Of a DNA stretch of 45,883 nt, positions 27,608-35,931 are shown in pieces (position 1 is the stretch's first letter; each line of letters starts with the position of its first letter). This DNA comes from an uncultured Pseudovibrio sp. (GTDB lineage Bacteria > Pseudomonadota > Alphaproteobacteria > Rhizobiales > Stappiaceae), in the NCBI GenBank assembly GCA_947502585.1, contig CANNAV010000016.1:1-45883 (forward strand). The letters run 5' to 3'. The notes beneath the pieces are model-generated. The model saw only the letters and a list, made by a program, of their open reading frames with translations. It made no database searches and was not told where the DNA came from. A program made the position numbers and the translations under genes.

Positions 27608-28194
27608 TCAGTTATCCCGTAGCTTTACGCGGCTTGCCTCGCTGGCAAAGCTGCCAACAAGCTTATGCAATGGCCTGATTTGATGATCTTTTGTGAGGTT
27701 GCCATTTTTTTCGAAGAATCTGCTTGCGAAGTTAATTATGGCCAACTCTGACAGCACAAGGCAACCTATAAACACTTCCATAATCGCTTTTTGGGGGCAT
27801 GAGGCCTCTCCAGGAGCCATGTGCACCGGGAGAACTCCCCCTGCGTCATAGATCGATTTACAGAAAGCTGAAGCGGCTCTTCCACTCGCAATTGAATGTG
27901 ACTGATCCAGTCCAGTGTATTTTTAGCTATGGAGCGATGGAGGACTTATATTCCGGGTTGGCTATAAATACCCAATAATGGGTCGCTATGAACTTTCGGA
28001 GCCTGAATGCATTTTCTGGAATGCCGATATCATTTCCAGATCATCATCATAAACAGACCGGCGATAGTCAGCAAGGCTGATCGTGGTTACTTCTGCATTG
28101 GCAATCGTCAGATGTTTCGCCATCAACTCCGTCCGCATTCTATTATAGGACTCTATCGGGGTGGATCCGGAAAAACGAGTATCTTTGGATTCAT
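27608..28194 (-). pseudogene. NADPH-dependent FMN reductase, frameshifted
   Basis: Reading the minus strand across three frames rebuilds a whole FMN reductase (ChrR/azoreductase-like flavodoxin fold). From ATG 28194 it gives NPKILVFPG, then after a frame change STPIESYNRM and AEVTTISLADY with YDDDLE. After another it gives DIGIPENAFRLRKF, FIANPEYKSSIAP, an in-frame TAG, then LKNTLDWIS and VEEPLQ. A last change leads to KAIMEVFIGCLVLSE, FFEKNGNLTKDHQ and the TGA at 27608. The 587 bases match the normal size of about 190-195 residues, so this is a nearly full-length gene killed by at least three frameshifts and one nonsense codon. A 72-residue open frame at 27608-27826 is only its last piece. 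Confidence 0.85.
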
Positions 28195-28353
28195 AAAGCT
28201 ATCCTCGCGACATGGGTGCGCCTCCTCTTGTTCATGAGCTGCATGATTCCGGGTAAAGGCGGTACGCAGAATATCTTATGCTACCTAAGTGTAAGGTTTA
28301 TGGAGGACATGCGTTTTGGGGTTTTTGGCCGCTAAACGCCTGCCTTTGAAAAA

Positions 28354-28959
28354 TCAAAATGGTTTCCTGAAAATCCAGACACGAGCTGGCGGGAAATTCT
28401 TCACGATCCATCCTGTTTTCGACCAGCTGAACATTCTGGAATTCAACGTTACTGGAGAGGCGAGAGAATATGAGAACTGGATGAAGGGAGCGCCGGGCCT
28501 CATAAGGTCGAAGGCATCACGAATGCACTTCAAACGTAATTCCATCGGTCTGGACACGAGCGGCAGGCCTGAAACCACTGCGCACAGTGAATTTGGAACG
28601 ATATGCCCAAGGCTGGAATGCATGTTGTAAGCATCACCTTCAACTACATTCAGTCCCTCAAATTTCTCACTGAGGTGCTTACAAAAATCTGCGCTGTACT
28701 CAAGGCAGGTCAGTCGGCCTTTGGAGATACCCGCTTCCAGAATAGCTTTCGTAATAGGCCCTGTGCCTGGACCCAACTCTAAAACCGGGTTATTTGACTG
28801 GGCAGGAATAAATTCTGCCATTTTCTGAGCAAGAACAGGGCCGGACGGAGTGACTGCTCCAGTCGTGAGTGGTGCTTCCACCCACGTCCGAAAAAACCTG
28901 GAAGGTTCACGAAATTTGTTCAAGGCGTTTCCTGCTCGTGACCTCGTTTCGTGAAACAT
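28354..28959 (-). CDS. pmtA: Phospholipid N-methyltransferase PmtA
   Basis: PmtA makes phosphatidylcholine by SAM-dependent methylation of phosphatidylethanolamine. The 201-residue protein has FRTWVEAPLTTGAVTPSGP near the start, the SAM motif VLELGPGTGPITKAIL, LEYSADFCKHL, VEGDAYNM, SGLPLVSRP and the C-terminal FPPARVWIFRK. This pattern fits Rhodobacter/Rhizobium-type PmtA. GGAG sits 6 bases before the ATG at 28959. It follows dnaJ by 66 bases on the same strand. Other small class I methyltransferases are the alternative. Confidence 0.85.
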   Translation of the reverse strand: MFHETRSRAGNALNKFREPSRFFRTWVEAPLTTGAVTPSGPVLAQKMAEFIPAQSNNPVLELGPGTGPITKAILEAGISKGRLTCLEYSADFCKHLSEKFEGLNVVEGDAYNMHSSLGHIVPNSLCAVVSGLPLVSRPMELRLKCIRDAFDLMRPGAPFIQFSYSLASPVTLNSRMFSWSKTGWIVKNFPPARVWIFRKPF

Positions 28960-29025
28960 TCAACTCTCCGTAGCATAGACAAAGGATACTACTGAGATAT
29001 TACCGATTGGTGCCGATTTAAAGAG

Positions 29026-30156
29026 CTATGCCTTGAAATTCTCCAAAAAATCTTTTGCTTTTGCAAAAAAACCAGTAGACTCTGGATGGTTTTCTCCTGA
29101 GGATTCACCTTCGAATTCTGAAAGAAGTTCTTTCTGCCTCTTCGTAAGATTTGCTGGCGTCTCGACGGCAACTTGGATATACATGTCGCCCTTCTGACCA
29201 GAGCGCATTATCGGCATTCCTTTACTGCGTAACCTGAACTGTTTTCCGGTCTGAGTACTCTCAGGAACCTTCACGCGCGCTGTATTGCCATCTAAAGCCG
29301 GGACTTCAAATTGGCCACCCAGAGCAGCAGTTGTCATTGAAATTGGCACACGGCAGAAGATGTCGGCACCGTCGCGCTGGAAGAATTCATGCGGACGAAT
29401 GGACAGGAAGATATACAGATCACCAGCCGGACCACCGCGTGCACCGGCTTCGCCTTCGCCTGACAAGCGAATACGCGTACCATCCTCGATGCCTGACGGA
29501 ACATTCACGGAGAGCGTACGCTCTTTCGTTGTCCTGCCACTACCGCCACAGCTGTCGCACGGATCAGTAATGACCTCACCACGACCCTGACAGGTTGGGC
29601 AAGTACGCTCCATGGTAAAGAAGCCCTGAGCCGCTCTGACACGCCCAGCACCACCACAGGTTGTACAGGTGGACGGGCGACTTCCGGATTTTGCGCCGGA
29701 CCCGCTGCACGGCTCACATGCTACTGAGGTTGGCACCTCGATTTCGACGGACTTACCTTCGTAAGCTTCCTCAAGAGAGATCTCCAGATTGTAACGCAGG
29801 TCTGCACCGCGCTCACGGCCAGAACCACGACGACCACCTCCTCCGCCAAAGAACTCGTCGAAGATGTCTGCCATGGACGAAGCAAAGTCGCCCGGACCTG
29901 CTCCACCGCCGCCGCCACCAAAGCCGCCGTTTTCAAAGGCAGCATGGCCAAATCGATCAAAGGCAGCACGCTTTTGCGGGTCTTTCAGGATTTCGTAAGC
30001 CTCGCTTACTTCCTTAAAGTTTGCTTCCGCTTCATCATTCCCAGGGTTTCGGTCAGGATGGAATTTCATCGCGAGTTTGCGATAAGCGCTCTTAAGTGCC
30101 TTTTCGTCGACCTCCCGTGCCACCCCCAGCACCTCATAGTAGTCGCGTTTAGACAT
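29026..30156 (-). CDS. dnaJ: Chaperone DnaJ
   Basis: DnaJ is the Hsp40 partner that delivers substrates to DnaK and stimulates its ATPase. The 376 residues have a J domain with HPD at 33-35, a G/F-rich linker ([15 protein letters not shown]), and four zinc-binding CxxCxGxG repeats ([32 protein letters not shown]). The C-terminal substrate domain follows. The ATG at 30156 has GGAG 11 bases upstream. It lies 353 bases downstream of dnaK; that gap (30157-30509) holds the hairpin described below and no gene. Confidence 0.98.
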   Translation of the reverse strand: MSKRDYYEVLGVAREVDEKALKSAYRKLAMKFHPDRNPGNDEAEANFKEVSEAYEILKDPQKRAAFDRFGHAAFENGGFGGGGGGAGPGDFASSMADIFDEFFGGGGGRRGSGRERGADLRYNLEISLEEAYEGKSVEIEVPTSVACEPCSGSGAKSGSRPSTCTTCGGAGRVRAAQGFFTMERTCPTCQGRGEVITDPCDSCGGSGRTTKERTLSVNVPSGIEDGTRIRLSGEGEAGARGGPAGDLYIFLSIRPHEFFQRDGADIFCRVPISMTTAALGGQFEVPALDGNTARVKVPESTQTGKQFRLRSKGMPIMRSGQKGDMYIQVAVETPANLTKRQKELLSEFEGESSGENHPESTGFFAKAKDFLENFKA

Positions 30157-30466
30157 TATGAAATAAGCTCCAAAGACGTGATGTCTATCTGCGTTCTGAA
30201 GCCTCAGGAGAACGTCAGCTCAGTCCGAGGTTATTGTGGGCAGTCCTGGTCCAATCGTTCTTCGCAGCGAACTAATTCGTGGACTGCACTCATCTTCAAA
30301 ACAAAACTGTTTATAGTTCAGCTGGTGATTGAAGTGCAGCTTTAAGCACAGCGCACACATCACCAACTACCCATATGTAGGAAGCATCACCCTCAAATGC
30401 AACTGCATCGAAAAGGTTCTCTTCGACTAAAATCTTCCATACAGCCGGGGAATACTTTAATAAAGC

Positions 30467-30500
30467 TTACCTCGCAAGCCCATCGCAGCTTGCGAGGTAA
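30467..30500 (-). terminator. Strong hairpin between dnaK and dnaJ
   Basis: A perfect 13-bp stem (arms 30467-30479 and 30488-30500, 8-base loop) lies 10 bases after the dnaK stop. On the minus strand it is followed by GCTTTATT, so the U-run is poor. It may cause partial termination or processing and protect the dnaK 3' end. Confidence 0.65.
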
Positions 30501-30509
30501 AAGTATTAG

Positions 30510-32420
30510 TTAGCTGGACTTTTTGTCGTCTCTAACTTCTTCGAAGTCCGCGTCAACAACATCGTCAACGGGCTTTGGCTCACCATCGTCTTCAGCTTCC
30601 TCGCCAGCTTCAGCCTGAGCGTCCTTGTACATTGCTTCGCCAAGTTTCATGGAAACTTCAGCAAGAAGCTGTGTTTTCGCCTGAATGTCTTCAAGGTCAT
30701 CACCTTCGAGAGACTGCTTCAGAGCTGCAAGAGCGCTTTCGATCGCAGACTTGTCTTCTTCAGAGACTTTATCGCCGTACTCTTTCACAGATTTCTCGGT
30801 GGAGTGATGCAGAGCTTCGCCCTGATTTTTCGCCTCAACCATTTCCTTACGCTTTTTATCTTCTTCAGCGTGGGATTCAGCATCTTTCACCATCTGCTCG
30901 ATGTCGGTATCAGACAGACCACCAGATGCCTGAATGCGGATCTGCTGTTCTTTGCCGGTGCCCTTATCCTTCGCGGATACATTCACAATTCCGTTAGCAT
31001 CAATATCGAAAGTAACTTCAACCTGCGGCACACCGCGTGGTGCTGGTGGGATACCAACCAGATCGAACTGGCCGAGGATTTTGTTGTCCGCAGCCATTTC
31101 ACGTTCACCCTGGAATACACGGATGGTCACTGCAGTCTGATTGTCTTCAGCTGTAGAGAACACCTGCCCCTTCTTGGTTGGGATTGTGGTGTTGCGGTCG
31201 ATCAGACGTGTAAACACGCCCCCAAGAGTTTCTATGCCGAGGGACAGCGGAGTAACGTCCAGAAGCAGAACGTCTTTAACATCACCCTGAAGAACGCCAG
31301 CCTGAATTGCTGCACCCATTGCAACAACTTCGTCCGGGTTCACGCCTTTGTGTGGCTCTTTACCGAAGAACTGCTTAACGACTTCCTGAACCTTAGGCAT
31401 ACGGGTCATACCACCAACGAGGACTACCTCATCGATTTCACCAGCTGCGAGGTTTGCGTCTTTCAGCGCTGCTTTCATTGGAGCAACGGTGCGCTGTACC
31501 AGATCGTCAACAAGCTGCTCGAACTTCGCGCGGGTCAGCTTCAGGGTAAGGTGCTTAGGACCAGAAGCGTCTGCAGTGATGAACGGCAGATTGATTTCTG
31601 TCTGAGAAGAAGAGGACAGCTCAATCTTTGCTTTTTCAGCAGCTTCTTTCAAGCGCTGCAGAGCCAGCTTGTCATTCTTCAGGTCAATGCCCTGCTCTTT
31701 CCTGAATTCGTCTGCGAGGTAGTCTACCAAACGCATATCGAAGTCTTCGCCACCGAGGAAGGTGTCACCGTTGGTGGACTTCACTTCAAATACACCGTCA
31801 CCGATTTCCAGAATGGAAACGTCGAAAGTACCACCACCAAGGTCGTAAACTGCGATGGTCTTACCATCGTTTTTGTCCATGCCGTATGCAAGGGCAGCTG
31901 CGGTCGGTTCGTTGATGATACGCAGAACTTCAAGGCCAGCGATCTTACCGGCATCTTTAGTTGCCTGACGCTGAGCATCGTTGAAGTATGCAGGAACAGT
32001 GATAACTGCCTGGGTGACGTTTTCACCGAGGAAGCTTTCAGCTGTTTCTTTCATCTTCTGCAGGATGAAAGCAGAAACCTGGGATGGAGAGTACTTCTCA
32101 CCCTCAGCTTCAACCCACGCATCACCGTTGTCGGCTTTTACGATTTCGTATGGGACGAGCTTTTTGTCTTTAGCGACGGTCGGATCATCAAAACGACGAC
32201 CGATGAGACGCTTAACTGCAAATAGGGTGTCTGTTGGGTTGGTTACAGCCTGACGTTTTGCTGGCTGGCCTACAAGGCGCTCACCATCATCACTAAAAGC
32301 AACCATAGAAGGAGTGGTACGCGCACCTTCTGCGTTTTCAATTACTTTAGCGTCTTTGCCGTCCATTACAGATACGCACGAATTTGTCGTGCCGAGGTCG
32401 ATACCGATGACCTTTGCCAT
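30510..32420 (-). CDS. dnaK: Molecular chaperone DnaK (Hsp70)
   Basis: DnaK is the ATP-driven folding chaperone. The 636-residue protein shows all Hsp70 signatures: GIDLGTTNS at 6-14, [26 protein letters not shown], the [11 protein letters not shown] linker region, and an acidic C-terminus. GGAG lies about 10 bases before the ATG at 32420. A heat-shock-type promoter and a hairpin are in the leader. dnaJ follows on the same strand. No grpE is in this window. Confidence 0.99.
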   Translation of the reverse strand: MAKVIGIDLGTTNSCVSVMDGKDAKVIENAEGARTTPSMVAFSDDGERLVGQPAKRQAVTNPTDTLFAVKRLIGRRFDDPTVAKDKKLVPYEIVKADNGDAWVEAEGEKYSPSQVSAFILQKMKETAESFLGENVTQAVITVPAYFNDAQRQATKDAGKIAGLEVLRIINEPTAAALAYGMDKNDGKTIAVYDLGGGTFDVSILEIGDGVFEVKSTNGDTFLGGEDFDMRLVDYLADEFRKEQGIDLKNDKLALQRLKEAAEKAKIELSSSSQTEINLPFITADASGPKHLTLKLTRAKFEQLVDDLVQRTVAPMKAALKDANLAAGEIDEVVLVGGMTRMPKVQEVVKQFFGKEPHKGVNPDEVVAMGAAIQAGVLQGDVKDVLLLDVTPLSLGIETLGGVFTRLIDRNTTIPTKKGQVFSTAEDNQTAVTIRVFQGEREMAADNKILGQFDLVGIPPAPRGVPQVEVTFDIDANGIVNVSAKDKGTGKEQQIRIQASGGLSDTDIEQMVKDAESHAEEDKKRKEMVEAKNQGEALHHSTEKSVKEYGDKVSEEDKSAIESALAALKQSLEGDDLEDIQAKTQLLAEVSMKLGEAMYKDAQAEAGEEAEDDGEPKPVDDVVDADFEEVRDDKKSS

Positions 32421-32511
32421 ATTTTCTCTCTCCTTTCGGCAGACCGACCGAACCCCAAAGGCCTTCGGATAATGTCAGATCAGCATCCGACCCGGTCCCC
32501 AATACATTACA

Positions 32512-32539
32512 CTTGCGTGAGTTGTCGCAAACACGCAAG
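32512..32539 (-). promoter_or_regulatory. 5' leader hairpin of dnaK
   Basis: CTTGCGTG (32512-32519) and CACGCAAG (32532-32539) form a perfect 8-bp stem with a 12-base loop. It lies just downstream of where the candidate promoter would start the transcript. It is not a CIRCE element. It may stabilise the mRNA 5' end or act in heat sensing. Confidence 0.5.
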
Positions 32540-32554
32540 AAAACTTCAATTGGC

Positions 32555-32584
32555 TATATAAGAGGGGCGCCCTGCCCCTGCAAG
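32555..32584 (-). promoter_or_regulatory. Candidate RpoH (sigma-32) promoter of dnaK
   Basis: On the minus strand CTTGCAG (32578-32584) is followed after 15 bases by CTTATATA (32555-32562), close to the alphaproteobacterial heat-shock consensus (CTTG at -35, CYTATAT-like at -10). The leader to the dnaK ATG would be about 125-130 bases. This matches the usual RpoH control of dnaK in the class. Confidence 0.6.
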
Positions 32585-32702
32585 GGACGGGGGACAATAT
32601 ATCGACACAAGATCTACCCGAAGCCATTTTCAGAGTTAGTAAATTAAATTTTCTTTGGAAAACCATAGAATTTACCTCTCCTGCATCCCGGTCCTCTACA
32701 TT

Positions 32703-32728
32703 ACCCCCCACTTCTAAGCGGGGGGGTG
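32703..32728. repeat. G/C hairpin over the 3' end of the glutamate-synthase-like gene
   Basis: ACCCCCC and GGGGGGT arms pair around the stop codon of the gene at 32714. There is no U-run on the minus strand, so intrinsic termination is doubtful; it may block 3' exonucleases. Confidence 0.45.
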
Positions 32729-34207
32729 TGGATAGAGTTCTTCAAGAGGGACAGAATTCCCACTTTCCTGTACGATGCGAACATGCTTTCGTGAAAGCTG
32801 CCTTGCAGCATCTACGCCGCAGGCATGGGCAATCATATCAACCTCCATCCGCACACTATGGCAATAAGCAGCCACACGGTGGCTTTTTTCTGTTGGGTCA
32901 AGGCCAGCCTGAAGCGCTTCGTTATGCGTGGTGATACCGGTCGGGCATGTATTCTTATTGCATCGCATTGCCTGAATGCAGCCCAGTGCAAACATGAAAC
33001 CACGAGCGGTGACCGCAAAATCAGCTCCGGCACAAAGCGACATAGCAACAGCTGAGGGCGTAATTCGCTTTCCAGAGACGATAATGCGGATACGTTCCCG
33101 CAGACCATGCTTTCGCAAGGCATAATCGACAATTGGAAGAGCCTCTGAGATCCGCAGGCCGACGTTATCCATGAGGGGCATTGGTGCCGCGCCAGTACCA
33201 CCATCTGCTGAATCTATGGTGATAAAGTCCGGTGCGTGCTCAATCCCACGGTGGTTGATTTCACGACAGAGCTTTTCCACCCAAAGGCTTGACCCTATTA
33301 CGGTCTTGAAACCAACAGGCTTCCCGGCAATGTTGCGAACGCGGCTGACGAAGTCCAGAAGCTCCCCAGTATTGCTGATTTCCAGGTGGCGATTTGGAGC
33401 GTACGCCGATTGACCAACCTTGATGTCGCGAATTTTTGCTATTTCAGCTGTCACCTTTCCACCGGGCAGAAGGCCACCTTTTCCCGGCTTTGCGCCTTGG
33501 GCGAGTTTGATCTCAACCATCTTGACCTGAGCCTGGTCCGTTATTTTTTTCAGCTTGTCTTCATTGAGAGTGGAATCATCATTCCGACAACCATTTTTTG
33601 CTGTTCCAATCTGAAAGACGATGTCGGCACCACCTTCCAAATGGTAGGGAGACAGGCCGCCTTCTCCCGTGTTCATCCAGCAATTCGCCATCTTTGCACC
33701 GCGAGAGAGGGCGAGGACGGCTGGACGTGAGATAGCACCGTAACTCATACCGGAGATATTAAAGTAGTTTGGCGGGATATAAGGATTCTCGACATAGGGG
33801 CCTATGAGAAGTGGCTCAGGTTCGTCGATCTCCTTCTCCAGCTTTGCGAAGGGGGCATTCACAAACAGCGCTGTTCCTGGCAAATTGAGGCTCTTTGTAG
33901 ATCCAAACGCCATTGTATTGCTCTCAGCTTTGGAGGCGCGGTCTACCCAGTTACGCTCGGCACGGTTGAACGGCATTTCCTCCCGGTCCATGGCGAAGAA
34001 GTATTGCCGGAAGAACTCCCCAAGATACACAAAGAGTGCCCTGAACCGGCCTGCAACAGGGTAGTTATGCCGGATCGCATCTTTGTGCTGGCGTCGGTCG
34101 ATCACGTACAGGACGATCACAGTAATAACCGCGAGCAGGATCAGAAGAGAAACAAATGCTGCGAATATGTTTAGTACAGCTGCAAGCAATGGAGGTAAAA
34201 GGTGCAT
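32714..34207 (-). CDS. Membrane-anchored FMN-binding glutamate synthase family protein
   Basis: The 497-residue protein has one N-terminal membrane helix (LLILLAVITVIVLYVI), then the FMN-binding domain of glutamate synthase large subunit. Key motifs are ISGMSYGAISRPA, NTGEGGLSPYH, LAQGAKPGKGGLLPGGKV (GAKPGKGG) and DSADGGTGAAP. The cysteine pattern CIQAMRCNKNTC (CX5CX4C) matches the 3Fe-4S site of GltB. No amidotransferase domain is present, so it is not a complete glutamate synthase. The substrate of such stand-alone proteins is not settled. GGAG sits 9 bases before the ATG at 34207. It is a single gene upstream of dnaK and divergent from alkB. Confidence 0.9.
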   Translation of the reverse strand: MHLLPPLLAAVLNIFAAFVSLLILLAVITVIVLYVIDRRQHKDAIRHNYPVAGRFRALFVYLGEFFRQYFFAMDREEMPFNRAERNWVDRASKAESNTMAFGSTKSLNLPGTALFVNAPFAKLEKEIDEPEPLLIGPYVENPYIPPNYFNISGMSYGAISRPAVLALSRGAKMANCWMNTGEGGLSPYHLEGGADIVFQIGTAKNGCRNDDSTLNEDKLKKITDQAQVKMVEIKLAQGAKPGKGGLLPGGKVTAEIAKIRDIKVGQSAYAPNRHLEISNTGELLDFVSRVRNIAGKPVGFKTVIGSSLWVEKLCREINHRGIEHAPDFITIDSADGGTGAAPMPLMDNVGLRISEALPIVDYALRKHGLRERIRIIVSGKRITPSAVAMSLCAGADFAVTARGFMFALGCIQAMRCNKNTCPTGITTHNEALQAGLDPTEKSHRVAAYCHSVRMEVDMIAHACGVDAARQLSRKHVRIVQESGNSVPLEELYPHPPA

Positions 34208-34343
34208 TTGTGGTTCTCCTTAACCGGTAAACCACTATTTTGAGGACTATGGGTTAAATTCACTTTCGGCATATCTCTCCAAATTTTCCGTTTTTGTAAG
34301 TGGTCCTTTCAGCAGATATGCCCGGCAAAAAAGAGATCTTAAG

Positions 34344-34964
34344 ATGCAATTGAGCGTTAATTTTCCTAAAGGTTTCAAATACCTGCCCGAATTCCTCTCT
34401 CCTGAGGAGCAAAAAGAGCTTGTCGATACGCTCAGGCATCTCGTTAAAAAAGCTCCGTTATTCACCCCGGTGATGCCGCGAACGGGTAAACCATTTTCCG
34501 TTAGGATGACCAATCTCGGGACATTAGGGTGGGTGTCTGACAGAATTGGTTATCGTTATCAGATTCAGCATCCGGAGACCAATCAGCCCTGGCCTGAAAT
34601 CCCGAGAAGTCTGCAAAATCTTTGGAACAAAGTTGGCGACTGCCCAGTCGCTCCAGAAACCTGTCTCGTGAACTATTATGCTGCAACAGCGAAAATGGGC
34701 ATGCATCAGGACAGGGATGAAAAGACGTTTGAAGCCCCGGTTGTGTCGGTCAGCCTTGGTGATACAGCAATTTTCCGACTCGGCGGCATCAAGCGCGGGG
34801 GGGCGACGCAATCACTCAAGCTAAATTCAGGAGACGTTGTTGCACTCGGGGGAGATGCGCGGCTTTGCTACCACGGTATTGACCGCATTCTTAGCGGAAG
34901 CTCCAGCCTTCTTAAGGGCGGAGGCAGACTAAACCTGACTCTCCGCCGCTTCTCACCATTTTAG
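34344..34964 (+). CDS. alkB: AlkB-family 2-oxoglutarate/Fe(II) DNA dealkylase
   Basis: AlkB removes methyl groups from 1-methyladenine and 3-methylcytosine by oxidation. The 206-residue protein has NYYAATAKMGMHQDRDE with His121 and Asp123, then His177 in CYHGIDR, completing the iron triad. Arg195 and Arg201 in GRLNLTLRRF match the 2-oxoglutarate site. The start at ATG 34344 has only a weak GAGA upstream. It is divergent from the glutamate-synthase-like gene and convergent with tetR, 8 bases apart. Confidence 0.92.
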   Translation: MQLSVNFPKGFKYLPEFLSPEEQKELVDTLRHLVKKAPLFTPVMPRTGKPFSVRMTNLGTLGWVSDRIGYRYQIQHPETNQPWPEIPRSLQNLWNKVGDCPVAPETCLVNYYAATAKMGMHQDRDEKTFEAPVVSVSLGDTAIFRLGGIKRGGATQSLKLNSGDVVALGGDARLCYHGIDRILSGSSSLLKGGGRLNLTLRRFSPF

Positions 34965-34972
34965 TCACAATA

Positions 34973-35635
34973 TCAGGCATCCTCGAGAGTATCGGCCATA
35001 AAGAAAGCACGAATGCCGCTGGACACGAAACGAATGGTGCCTTCGACAATCTCGTCCTTATTCATTTCCTCATCATAAGGACCTTTGGAGGCCCCGGTCA
35101 CAACGTAGAGCGCCTCCATCGTTGCGCTGTGCATGAGCATCATCAGCAACTGAGCACGAGGACCGGACGGAATATCGCTCCTGGTGGCTTTCGCCAGTGC
35201 CTTCATGATGCGAAGGATAATTCTTGGTGGCTCCCAGGAGTGCATAATTTTCTGACCAGATTCCGGATCTGAGAAAACCTGCCGAATGAGCACAGCAAAC
35301 GGAACCAGCTTTCCTGTATCTCTTGAGATCCCCTGTACGATCAGGGGCTCCATAAATGCGCGGGTTATCTCTTCCAGATCGGGTTCTCGGCCGCCAACTT
35401 CAAGTGCGTCCAGACGTTGCATGCGCATATCGTCAATTTCGCGAAGGCGCCGCATGAAGACGGCACCGATGAGATCATCTTTGCTGCCAAAGTGATAATT
35501 GACTGCAGCAACATTAGCATCAGCTTTCTCTGTGATCATTCTTACAGAAGTTTCCGCAAGACCATGTTCAGCGAGCAAGCGTTCTGCGGCATCAAGTAAC
35601 CGTTCACGGGTCCCCAGTTCAGAACTGTCTGCCAC
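34973..35635 (-). CDS. TetR/AcrR-family transcriptional regulator
   Basis: The N-terminal helix-turn-helix (residues about 10-55) reads TRERLLDAAERLLAEHGLAETSVRMI, shown by RLLDAAERLLAEHG, and VAAVNYHFGSKDDLIGAVF. The C-terminal domain (MEPLIVQ, LMMLMHSATMEALYVVTG) resembles TetR_C ligand domains. The GTG at 35635 has an excellent GGAGG seven bases upstream. It is convergent with alkB. The ligand and targets are unknown; control of its own gene is likely but unproved. Confidence 0.93.
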   Translation of the reverse strand: MADSSELGTRERLLDAAERLLAEHGLAETSVRMITEKADANVAAVNYHFGSKDDLIGAVFMRRLREIDDMRMQRLDALEVGGREPDLEEITRAFMEPLIVQGISRDTGKLVPFAVLIRQVFSDPESGQKIMHSWEPPRIILRIMKALAKATRSDIPSGPRAQLLMMLMHSATMEALYVVTGASKGPYDEEMNKDEIVEGTIRFVSSGIRAFFMADTLEDA

Positions 35636-35668
35636 AGCGTCACCTCCAGAAATATATTTGAAAATTGT

Positions 35669-35714
35669 TTTGATATTTCTTGATTACTTTTAGCAGCACT
35701 CCAGAAACATCAAA
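35669..35714. promoter_or_regulatory. Inverted repeat upstream of tetR
   Basis: TTTGATATTTCT (35669-35680) and AGAAACATCAAA (35703-35714) are 12-base inverted arms with one mismatch and a 22-base spacer, in an A/T-rich 296-base gap (35636-35931). The wide spacer is unusual for a TetR operator. Confidence 0.3.
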
Positions 35715-35877
35715 TACTTCTCTTAACATAAATTTCTTTTAGCACGTTTTATTAAACAACAACCCGCTTATAATTCATATCATCAATTGCAATTACTACA
35801 TAAAACTTAGATAAATTTATGCAGTAACTTAGTACGACCCAATTAATTCCAAGGTTCCCATATATAGCCGGAAAAAC

Positions 35878-35904
35878 AAAAAAACGGGAGGGTAACAACT
35901 CCCG
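35878..35904 (-). terminator. Intrinsic terminator of ubiE-ubiB
   Basis: CGGGAG (35885-35890) and CTCCCG (35899-35904) form a 6-bp stem followed on the minus strand by TTTTTTTG, about 28 bases after the ubiB stop. Confidence 0.8.
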
Positions 35905-35931
35905 CTTTTCGCAGTTTCAACTCAAAATGTC

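Noticed and set aside
28007-28237. Plus-strand small open frame over the FMN reductase region
   Set aside because: It is the antisense of the decayed reductase; the minus strand carries the family motifs.
30804-32225. 473-codon open frame opposite dnaK
   Set aside because: Such antisense frames are a common codon-bias effect in dnaK genes; no domain or start signal supports it.
32421-32713. CIRCE element upstream of dnaK
   Set aside because: TTAGCACTC-N9-GAGTGCTAA is absent; the inverted repeat present has a different sequence.
34344-35635. alkB-tetR as a regulated pair or toxin-antitoxin-like unit
   Set aside because: The genes converge and do not share a promoter; both have ordinary family signatures.
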